Assembly (NCBI GenBank): GCA_013202295.1
Contig: JABMRT010000050.1
Location: 1 to 46,635 of the forward strand
Length of the DNA stretch: 46,635 nucleotides
Direction of reading: 5' to 3'
Source of the DNA: Candidatus Zhuqueibacterota bacterium
GTDB taxonomy: Bacteria > Zhuqueibacterota > QNDG01 > JABMRT01
The notes below the pieces were generated by a model. It was not told the DNA's origin. It saw only the letters and a list, made by a program, of their open reading frames with translations, and searched no databases. This document shows positions 8,497 through 15,631 of the stretch, in pieces. The stretch's first letter is position 1. Each line of letters starts with the position of its first letter. Both the position numbers and the translations under genes were made by a program.

Positions 8497-11406
8497 TTAT
8501 TTCAACAAATCACCAAAATCGAAATACCCAAGAGCACCGAATTGATTTACTACTTCTTCGGCTTTCTCTCTAACTTTAAAATTATCGTTTATAAGTGCAT
8601 CTGATAAAATCTTCCTTGCATCATCTTTCCAAAAAACTTGATATCTTTCTTTGTGGTTAATAATCATTAAATTTAAACATTCAAGCGTTTGAAATGGAAA
8701 ATCACTGAATACTTTAGATAAATATTCAACAACGTCTTTATCATGCTCTACTTTGACACCAGCCTGAAGGACATTAAGTAATTTTTCGATTACCCAATTT
8801 ATTTCAAGGATATCCGAAGCCACCCAAATTCCAAACCATTTGAGCGAGTCTTTATCTTCTTCAGACAATTTATTAAAATCGTATTTCTTCTCTAACCAAT
8901 CCCACAGTTCAATAAATTTTACTTTCATATCATCAGGAATTGTACCTTCAGAATTTAAAAGCAATAAACCACTATAATCGAAAATATGTAATTTTATCTT
9001 GGCCGGTGAAAGATTGAAAAATTTATCAAGTAAGCTACCCTCTTTAAATTCAATTAATCCCCGCAATGAGTAAACAACTAGATGTTCGACAAGTGATTCG
9101 CTTGGTTTATACATTTGGTTATCATCATCCATCTCCTGAATTTTATGAATAGCATAATCGTAGACATGTTTAAGAATTGGGAATACATTATCAAAAGCTC
9201 TAGTAAATGTTATATATGAATACCAAGCAGAAAAAAAATAATTTTCATATTCATGATCTTGTGGGAATATTACATTTACATGTTTTTCTGCCCATTTTTG
9301 ATCCAATAGAACAAGCCATGGGAACCATTTACCATAAACGGAGCGTATCGTTAATCTTGGCTCTTTTTTTCTATCTAATTTCAAGTTGAGTAAATCTCTC
9401 AATTCAGGTATATGAACGAAACCTTCCTCTACTAGCTTTTTAAAGTTAACTTGATTTTCTTGTTTGCGTCTTACCCATAAACCATAGCGTATTGTAGCAT
9501 GCATTGCTTGTCCGCTTACAGTGTTTATTGACATTGATGAATAATCGTTACTTGGACGGTCTTCCTCAATCGTTGGATCTGGATCATCAGTCAACAACCT
9601 AATTATTTCCCATATTTTTGAACGAAATTTTTCTGGTATTTCAGTAGGCTCACTTGAAAAACCGTGTTCAAGTAGATCAGCCGTCCGTCTTCTTGCGAAT
9701 ACAAATCCGGGATCATTATACTCACTTTTATATTCAGATACTTCCCTGGGTTGCGCCATGACCCATTGTAAAAATTCTATAACCTGTTCCCATTCTATTT
9801 GTTTCTTATCTTTGATAGCTTCTCTAAAACCACTGATAATATCACGAATGTATACAGGATCAATTTTTGTATCATGGAACAAGGATAATTTTTCAGTGAA
9901 CTTTTGAGGGTTGTCTTTTACCATTAATTCAATTTGTCGAGCCAAACCCTCTCGAGAGGGTGCCATTCTTTCATTACTTGGCTGCCATAATATGAGATAT
10001 TGTGTTAGCTCTTCAATAGATTTGTTAGAAATGTCCTCATATTCTTTTGGGCTTGTTGGCCCTACCCATGACACACCATGAGTATATGACAGATCTGGAT
10101 TTTCCGATGAACCAAATTCTTCTTTGTATTTAATGTATGTACTGTTCCAATCATCAGATAGATACTTCTGTATCGGTATTAGCTTTTCATATTTCCATCT
10201 TCTGATTCTATCTTCTTTTTCAGATTTAGAAAATTTCTTTTTATGTTCTGTTTGAAGCCATTCAATTGTCTTGATTGCTCCAAATCCAGAATTCACAAGT
10301 TTTAAGTACTCATCTTTGGTCTTTTCACTGAATTGTTCAAAGCGGTCTTCAAGCAAATGATATAATTCATATTTAAAATGATTATCTTCACATATCTCTT
10401 TATCTATTATTAGATTCTCAGTATTCTGTTTATCGAGATTGGACCATTTGCGTCGAAGGTGCATCGCTATACGTTTGAATATCACATATTGTCGATCTTG
10501 CGCCTCAAGATATCTGAGTATTTTTAAACCATATTTAGGCATTAGTCTTATTGCCGCATCACGAACAGACTCGACTAGAATTTCCTGAAGGTCCATGGGT
10601 GTATTTTCTTCATGATCTTCTATTGCTGGTCGCCATATATATGAATAATCAGCTGGCCCTTCTTTTTCTGATTTATTGACCATGGAATATTTTATGGCTT
10701 TGTACAATAGGTCAATAAGAAGGAAAAATGTATCCATTTCTCCAGCTTCGACCAAATCAGGCATGTGTTTTTTTAATATATTGCTATAATCATGTGTATC
10801 CATTTTTATTTGAAGTTGCGGGGATGGGGATAGAAAGCTATCTTGAACTTCCATTTCGAATCTTGGATCAGGTTTAATATCTAATACAATTTTGGCAAGT
10901 TTTAAGGCTGCCTGTATCTTATTCCCTTTTGCCAATTTACTCAAAATATGACCGATTCTGTGTGAATAAAGTATATGTATCTTTTCCTGGTTTTTTAAAT
11001 AATCAAGTTCCTTGACCATTATCTTTGCAGCAAGTTCAGGATTTAGTTTTTCTGCTATATCGAGTATGTCATAATGAACAGTAAAATTATCAGTTTCTTG
11101 TATGTCGAGAATTGTATCACATACTAAAATTTCGTCTTTTAATACCATCCTTGTTAAATAATCCATTTCAGGCCAATTGGGATATTGAATAAAGTCACCT
11201 TTTTTTTCGGGATTGGGAGGTTTTGAGAAAACATTTTTTTCTTTTAGCGCTATCAGCCATTCTTTTGAGTCAAGATTTTTATATGCATATTCAGCAAGTA
11301 TCGAGTTTCTTGTAAGATTCAGAAATTCAGTTAACGATTTGATATTGGGCTGTTTTGAAATTAAATCATCTAATTTCGATATTTGATTAAAAAACTTTTC
11401 AGGCAT
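8497..11406 (-). CDS. Large helical-repeat protein of unknown family, partner of SIR2 protein
   Basis: I do not recognise a named family with confidence. It has 969 residues, no signal peptide and no membrane segment, and appears almost entirely alpha-helical with many charged and aromatic residues. A landmark segment lies near 446-490 (WVGPTSPKEYEDIS, then YLILWQPS and PSREGLARQIELM). The last 45 residues look like a HEAT-type repeat ending GYFDFGDLLK. No Walker A, nuclease or helicase motif was found. It starts 3 bases after the SIR2 stop with GAGAGG inside the SIR2 coding end, so the two are translated as a pair. Together they total 1288 residues, in the size range of single-chain DSR-type sirtuins. 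By analogy it may be the phage sensor or scaffold for the SIR2 NADase; that is inference. Base composition is much lower in GC than the flanking genes. Confidence 0.8.
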   Translation of the reverse strand: MPEKFFNQISKLDDLISKQPNIKSLTEFLNLTRNSILAEYAYKNLDSKEWLIALKEKNVFSKPPNPEKKGDFIQYPNWPEMDYLTRMVLKDEILVCDTILDIQETDNFTVHYDILDIAEKLNPELAAKIMVKELDYLKNQEKIHILYSHRIGHILSKLAKGNKIQAALKLAKIVLDIKPDPRFEMEVQDSFLSPSPQLQIKMDTHDYSNILKKHMPDLVEAGEMDTFFLLIDLLYKAIKYSMVNKSEKEGPADYSYIWRPAIEDHEENTPMDLQEILVESVRDAAIRLMPKYGLKILRYLEAQDRQYVIFKRIAMHLRRKWSNLDKQNTENLIIDKEICEDNHFKYELYHLLEDRFEQFSEKTKDEYLKLVNSGFGAIKTIEWLQTEHKKKFSKSEKEDRIRRWKYEKLIPIQKYLSDDWNSTYIKYKEEFGSSENPDLSYTHGVSWVGPTSPKEYEDISNKSIEELTQYLILWQPSNERMAPSREGLARQIELMVKDNPQKFTEKLSLFHDTKIDPVYIRDIISGFREAIKDKKQIEWEQVIEFLQWVMAQPREVSEYKSEYNDPGFVFARRRTADLLEHGFSSEPTEIPEKFRSKIWEIIRLLTDDPDPTIEEDRPSNDYSSMSINTVSGQAMHATIRYGLWVRRKQENQVNFKKLVEEGFVHIPELRDLLNLKLDRKKEPRLTIRSVYGKWFPWLVLLDQKWAEKHVNVIFPQDHEYENYFFSAWYSYITFTRAFDNVFPILKHVYDYAIHKIQEMDDDNQMYKPSESLVEHLVVYSLRGLIEFKEGSLLDKFFNLSPAKIKLHIFDYSGLLLLNSEGTIPDDMKVKFIELWDWLEKKYDFNKLSEEDKDSLKWFGIWVASDILEINWVIEKLLNVLQAGVKVEHDKDVVEYLSKVFSDFPFQTLECLNLMIINHKERYQVFWKDDARKILSDALINDNFKVREKAEEVVNQFGALGYFDFGDLLK

Positions 11407-11409
11407 TTT

Positions 11410-12369
11410 TCAAATATCCTCTCGGGGGCTTATCCTTATTGGTGCCCTTTTAAATGCTTCAGCAAAATCACAAATTTTCTCTAGTATATATTCTATTTCC
11501 TCATGTAAGTTTTCATCCCTTGGTATATATTTTATAACATCAATACTTAATTCATTAAAATATTTTATGCGATTTTTTTCGGTTTCATTGATCGTTGTAA
11601 TTTCGTCTTCACAATTGTTAATACTGGTTCGGCTTTCAGTTGCTAAAAGCATGCTTTTTTGTGGTTTATTCCACCTTGGGTCTTCTTCGGTTATTTGAAG
11701 TTGTATATCATTAACATTATGTAAAACCCTTTTAATCTCATCTTCCTCTAGCTGACAACCAATAAATAGTATATTGTACATTTGTAAAACAGATTTTAAA
11801 AAACTACTTACTACTCCCGGATCTGAATATGCCTTATAGAATTCAGAATTAGATAAAACGAGATTATTCTTTAAAGATGGATTTTCTTCTCTAGCTAGAC
11901 CATGTATATAATAAATTGATTTATCAGATGTGTTAATTGAGCTTAAATCTAAGTGAGGATATTTATAGATGTTCTTTCCCCTATCCTCCAGGAGATCAGC
12001 AGCCTTCATTAGGAGATGATCAAAATTTGTAGTTATATACCCCTTAAATGGTAATCTTAATAATAAGTGATAAGCACGTCGGTCTCTGACAGTGCGATGT
12101 CCAAATAAATCACTTAAAACTCGTGAATATTCATCTGGGTTTTTTAATTTACACTTATCAGCGATATGCATTAGCGATTTTGCAGTATAATTTTTTGATT
12201 GATCAAGTTCTTCCAAACAACATCTATTACATAACTGATTAATTGTGCTCTTCCAGTTTGGGTATCCTGCAATTACCGACAATCCTGAACCAATCCATAC
12301 AATGCAATTATTTTTTTCTATTAATTTCCAAAGTTTCTTAGAAATTTCAATTAGTTCAGTTTGGTCCAT
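11410..12369 (-). CDS. SIR2-like domain protein, probable defence NADase
   Basis: A 319-residue SIR2-like (SIR2_2 type) protein. The NAD-binding motif reads IGSGLSVIAGYPNW (26-39). TTNFDHLL follows with N115, then YYIHG with H156, and FIGCQLEEDEI (202-212). N115 and H156 correspond to the Asn/His pair needed for NAD cleavage in anti-phage sirtuins such as DSR2 and ThsA. The zinc-ribbon cysteines of deacetylase sirtuins are absent. It is the first gene of a two-gene operon with the 969-residue protein. A near-consensus promoter lies about 55 bases upstream; the ribosome site before the ATG is weak. The likely action is NAD depletion on phage infection. The catalytic call is established for the family, while the defence role here is inferred from partner and context. 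Confidence 0.85.
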   Translation of the reverse strand: MDQTELIEISKKLWKLIEKNNCIVWIGSGLSVIAGYPNWKSTINQLCNRCCLEELDQSKNYTAKSLMHIADKCKLKNPDEYSRVLSDLFGHRTVRDRRAYHLLLRLPFKGYITTNFDHLLMKAADLLEDRGKNIYKYPHLDLSSINTSDKSIYYIHGLAREENPSLKNNLVLSNSEFYKAYSDPGVVSSFLKSVLQMYNILFIGCQLEEDEIKRVLHNVNDIQLQITEEDPRWNKPQKSMLLATESRTSINNCEDEITTINETEKNRIKYFNELSIDVIKYIPRDENLHEEIEYILEKICDFAEAFKRAPIRISPREDI

Positions 12370-12423
12370 TGTATCCAGAGGTTTATTAATGAGAGAATTT
12401 ACTTCGGTGGTGTGAATGAGAGT

Positions 12424-12452
12424 AATATAATTTCATTTGTTTTAAATGTCAA
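12424..12452 (-). promoter_or_regulatory. Near-consensus sigma-70 promoter of the SIR2 operon
   Basis: On the minus strand a perfect TTGACA (12452-12447), exactly 17 bases, then TATATT (12429-12424). It sits between the terminator of the DUF1080 gene and the SIR2 start, giving a leader of about 48 bases. The module therefore does not depend on the upstream glycan operon. Confidence 0.75.
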
Positions 12453-12463
12453 GATCGATTCAT

Positions 12464-12485
12464 AGGGTGGGCCATTACCCACCCT
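12464..12485 (-). terminator. Hairpin after the fucosidase/GH5/DUF1080 operon
   Basis: AGGGTGGG (12464-12471) and CCCACCCT (12478-12485) form a perfect 8-base stem with a 6-base loop, 11 bases past the DUF1080 stop. No T run follows on the minus strand, so it may be an imperfect terminator or an mRNA 3' end stabiliser. Confidence 0.6.
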
Positions 12486-12496
12486 GTTCGAAACAT

Positions 12497-13192
12497 TTAT
12501 TCCAATTCCCAAATTTTAATATTTCTGAAGAAAATCGGCGCACCGGCGTGCTTGCCCTGAAATCCGACGTGACCCTTGGTGGGCAGCTTTGCAAACGGTG
12601 TTGAGAGCCAAGATGGAATGTCCGTTCCATCCGGATTCTTTGTGCCGGATGTCCAGAGGCTCATATCCATGTGTGTGACAGATTTTCCATTGAGCATGAT
12701 CCAGATGTCTTTGTCCTTACAGGTGATGGTGTAGCGGTTCCACTCACCTGGCTGTTTAACCACGCTTTTGGATGCGCCCAAATGTCCAAAAATTGCGGCA
12801 CATTGCCATGTCTTATCTGAGTTGGCCCACTGCTCTGCATAGTCATCCGCGATTTGCACTTCCACGGAATTCGGAATCCAGTTCTCAGTATCACTGCAAT
12901 AAACAATTGCACCGCTGTTTGTGCCTTCAGCTGTCTTGAATTCGAGATCCAGAATGAAATTATCATAAACCTTCCCACTCCAAATGTTCTGATCCTCGCT
13001 GGCCGTCAGAATACCATCCTCAAAGGTCCATACGTTGTCTGGCTTGATGGTATTTAATAGATCGGGTGCGAACAGATCCTGCCAACCACTGACATCGGGA
13101 TGGGTTTTCGGCGGGATGTCCATCTGGGCAGAACATGAGATGAGAAAAAATCCAATAAGAATTAAAACAAACAAAGATTTTACATGATCCAT
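12497..13192 (-). CDS. DUF1080 (3-keto-disaccharide hydrolase-like) lipoprotein
   Basis: A 231-residue lipoprotein: signal peptide with lipobox FLISC (C20), then one DUF1080 domain. Recognisable parts are GWQDLF, WTFEDGILTA, FILDLEFKT, NSGAIVYC, GEWNRYTITC, and GHVGFQGKH with FFRNIKIWELE at the end. The fold is a concanavalin-like sandwich; characterised members hydrolyse 3-keto-glycosides or bind glycans. ATG 13192 is preferred over ATG 13198 because AAAGGA is well spaced only for the former. It is the last gene of the minus-strand operon, 25 bases after the GH5-CBM6 gene. If it acts on 3-keto sugars, the Gfo/Idh gene at 4160 could be a functional partner, but no direct evidence links them. 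Confidence 0.87.
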   Translation of the reverse strand: MDHVKSLFVLILIGFFLISCSAQMDIPPKTHPDVSGWQDLFAPDLLNTIKPDNVWTFEDGILTASEDQNIWSGKVYDNFILDLEFKTAEGTNSGAIVYCSDTENWIPNSVEVQIADDYAEQWANSDKTWQCAAIFGHLGASKSVVKQPGEWNRYTITCKDKDIWIMLNGKSVTHMDMSLWTSGTKNPDGTDIPSWLSTPFAKLPTKGHVGFQGKHAGAPIFFRNIKIWELE

Positions 13193-13217
13193 TATCATGT
13201 CCTTTCTATTGTGTGGA

Positions 13218-15230
13218 TTAGCGAATCAGAAGCATACGCTTCACAGTGGTTTGATTTCCAATTTTCATGCGATATAGATAGATGCCTGTTGCAGCATCTG
13301 AACCGTTTTTCGTTTGACCGTTCCAGGCCAGAGTTTGATCTCCATCTCCGAACCATTCCTTTTGTGTTGAATGAATGACCTGTCCACTGATATTATAAAT
13401 GGAAAGCTGAACTTGCGCTGGATCGTCCAACGTGAAGGGAATGGTTGTCTCACCGATAAATGGATTCGGGTGATTCTGCTTGATTTGAAATCCTACATCT
13501 GATGAGCCGGATCCAACCCTGTCAAATATGATTTGATTGATGTTGAATCCGCCTTCAATGAATTGAAGTCTGATTGAATGCTTTCCTTCTGGAATCGTGA
13601 CATGCCCCGCTTCAATCGTGGACCAGTTCGACCATCCCCCTGTCTGAGGGATATTTATCTGGCCTGTAAATGGTTCGTTATCCAACTGGATTTCGAATTG
13701 GCCCCCACCATTTAAGCTGGCCACACGAACAGAAACCTTAAGGCTATCCTCCCAATTCGCATGCACTGAATATTGCAACCATTCATTGTCTTCGATCCAG
13801 CCGACATTAAAATTAGGGCCCTGACTATCATCGCATACCTCGATATCCACTCCGTCATTTCGGTAAACCCAGCCGTTGTTCCATGCAGTATAATTATTTG
13901 TTGAAACATGATAATCGGCAATATCGCTGTCGCGGTATGCGCGGTTGTGCCGTCCCAAATCGAAATCAACAGCATCAATGGTTCCAGGGATTTGATGGGC
14001 CTTGAACGGGATGGTGGTATCCGTCCTGACCTGACGGAACATGGCATCGATAACATCTTTATTAAATTCGCAATTTTCCATTTTGGCATTCTCAGCCAGA
14101 TCCATCAGAGCTGTTTCTGCGAACTGGGCTGTGGGTCTGGATGCGTTGCCCTCCCAATAGTCCAGCAGGATTTGATAATCCTCAGGTTTGATAATAGACA
14201 ACGGCCCTGAAATAGATTCCACTTTTTTCATTGGCCACCAGGCCCAGCCGATGTTGTTGTCCTCGAACAGCCGGATTGCTTGTGTGAACCAGTAATTCGA
14301 GTTTTCTCCTGATTCACCGCACCAGATTGGAATGTTGTGCTGGCTCCGAATGTTCAACATCCACTGAATGGAGGCCTGATCGTTATGGCTCCAGTATTTA
14401 TGGAAGCTGTAAATCATGTTGTCATCCCAGGGCGGGGTCAGGCCGGTAAAGTCATTCGCGAACCAGTTGCCTTCGATAATGATCATGTGGTTTGTGTCCA
14501 CTTCTCGTATCGCATCTGTAATGTCGAGATAGAGTTGTTTAAGAGGTGTGTTTCCTGACATATTCCAGTTTGTCTCATTGATCAAATCATACCCACCGAT
14601 CCAGGGCTCATCCGAATATCGCTCGGCCAGTTTCCGCCATAATGCCACGGTCTTTGCACGGTTCTGGGAGCTTTCCCACAGCGAGGGTTTCGAACTGTCA
14701 TAATCCGATATAGCCGCTTCATACCCCTGACCTCCGGGCGCACCATGCAGATCCAGGATCAAGTATATCTGATTGTCTTCACACCACGACAACAGATCAT
14801 CAGTCAGCTCGAATCCTGTGTCCAGCCACGTGTTCTCTCCTTCAACCGGTTCCTGCTCAATTGGAAGTGTAAAGAGGTTGTAATGCATGGGCAGACGCAC
14901 GCTGTTGAATCCCCAGGCGGATAGAGAATCAATATCAATTTCGTCAATATGATTTTCGAGCCAGGCATCGTAAAAATCTTGCATTTTCAAGGGGCCAATC
15001 AAATCCTGGATCTTGTCTTTGAGTTCATGCTGGGTTGACGCGAACGAACCCGTCTGCATCATATAGCCTTCCTGAAGCATCCATCCGCCCAGACCCATGC
15101 TGCGCAGGACAATATTTTGTCCTGCGCCATCCACAATATTCTGATTGTCCCGCCTGAGAAATCCTTGGGAAAATCCAGAGTATGTTATCAATAATACCGT
15201 AACAAGAGATAGTATTGTTATTCGCTTCAT
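13218..15230 (-). CDS. Secreted GH5 glycoside hydrolase with CBM6 and C-terminal sorting domain
   Basis: A 670-residue secreted enzyme with a signal peptide (1-22). The GH5 barrel (about 25-380) opens with LRSMGLGGWMLQEGY, a pattern also seen in exo-glucanase-like GH5 members. The acid/base is E219 in YDLINETNW and the nucleophile is E306 in PIWCGESGEN. A CBM6 follows (about 410-572) with IPGTIDAVDFD, NDGVDIE, VGWIEDNEWLQYSV and a beta-jelly-roll end. From about 582 there is a Por/FlgD-like sorting domain with HPNPF, IYNISGQ and the end KRMLLIR. It sits 40 bases after the MIF-like gene in the fucosidase operon. It probably cuts a beta-glucan or related backbone at the cell surface; the exact substrate is not readable. 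Confidence 0.9.
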   Translation of the reverse strand: MKRITILSLVTVLLITYSGFSQGFLRRDNQNIVDGAGQNIVLRSMGLGGWMLQEGYMMQTGSFASTQHELKDKIQDLIGPLKMQDFYDAWLENHIDEIDIDSLSAWGFNSVRLPMHYNLFTLPIEQEPVEGENTWLDTGFELTDDLLSWCEDNQIYLILDLHGAPGGQGYEAAISDYDSSKPSLWESSQNRAKTVALWRKLAERYSDEPWIGGYDLINETNWNMSGNTPLKQLYLDITDAIREVDTNHMIIIEGNWFANDFTGLTPPWDDNMIYSFHKYWSHNDQASIQWMLNIRSQHNIPIWCGESGENSNYWFTQAIRLFEDNNIGWAWWPMKKVESISGPLSIIKPEDYQILLDYWEGNASRPTAQFAETALMDLAENAKMENCEFNKDVIDAMFRQVRTDTTIPFKAHQIPGTIDAVDFDLGRHNRAYRDSDIADYHVSTNNYTAWNNGWVYRNDGVDIEVCDDSQGPNFNVGWIEDNEWLQYSVHANWEDSLKVSVRVASLNGGGQFEIQLDNEPFTGQINIPQTGGWSNWSTIEAGHVTIPEGKHSIRLQFIEGGFNINQIIFDRVGSGSSDVGFQIKQNHPNPFIGETTIPFTLDDPAQVQLSIYNISGQVIHSTQKEWFGDGDQTLAWNGQTKNGSDAATGIYLYRMKIGNQTTVKRMLLIR

Positions 15231-15270
15231 TTACCGATCCCAATCTTATTTTTAAACGTAACAGTTGTAC

Positions 15271-15618
15271 TTACCCGAATGTACTCCTGTTCCATCCCCA
15301 GTGAGAGCGTGCAATGTCTGTAAAATTCAGATAAACGCGATCTGGCGGAATGCCGAGTTTGTCCTTTAAAAGAGTACAGATCCGGTCGGAGATGGCTTTG
15401 TTGACATCGTGCGTGAGGCCGCCAATACTGCGCACGTCTGCAAAAGCAGCCGGTTGTTCTGTGCCGGACATCATTATCCCGCATTGCGACAGGGTGACCA
15501 TGACATAGGTTTCGGGCTTGCCGATTTCTTCCGAAATGGTTCTGGACAAAATCGGAAGCAGTTCCGCTTTCTTTTCCTCCGTTAACTCAGCAGAGGTTTC
15601 AAGTTTAATGAGAGGCAT
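15271..15618 (-). CDS. MIF-like phenylpyruvate/dopachrome tautomerase family protein
   Basis: A 115-residue protein strongly like macrophage migration inhibitory factor. Met-Pro at the start gives the catalytic Pro1 after Met removal. K33 in IGKPETY matches the active-site Lys32 of MIF. The C-terminal part reads IPPDRVYLNF and ends GWNRSTFG, close to the animal MIF ending and including the active-site Tyr and Asn. A strong AAGGAGG precedes ATG 15618; the longer in-frame N-terminal extension is rejected because it would bury Pro1. It lies between the fucosidase (13 bases upstream) and GH5-CBM6 (40 bases downstream), so it is cotranscribed with them. The in-cell role is unknown, and a link to glycan breakdown is not obvious. 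Confidence 0.92.
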   Translation of the reverse strand: MPLIKLETSAELTEEKKAELLPILSRTISEEIGKPETYVMVTLSQCGIMMSGTEQPAAFADVRSIGGLTHDVNKAISDRICTLLKDKLGIPPDRVYLNFTDIARSHWGWNRSTFG

Positions 15619-15631
15619 GTGATCCTCCTTC

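Noticed and set aside
11410-12369. A CobB-type protein deacetylase
   Set aside because: It lacks the zinc-binding cysteines of deacetylase sirtuins and is coupled to a large helical partner, as in defence sirtuins.
8466-12485. Transposon or integron ends around the SIR2 module
   Set aside because: The two hairpins differ in sequence and no direct repeats, integrase or transposase were found, so they are read as terminators.
12478-12496. TTCGAA-like word resembling a tRNA T-loop
   Set aside because: No acceptor stem, anticodon arm or CCA pattern around it; it lies at the end of a terminator-like hairpin.
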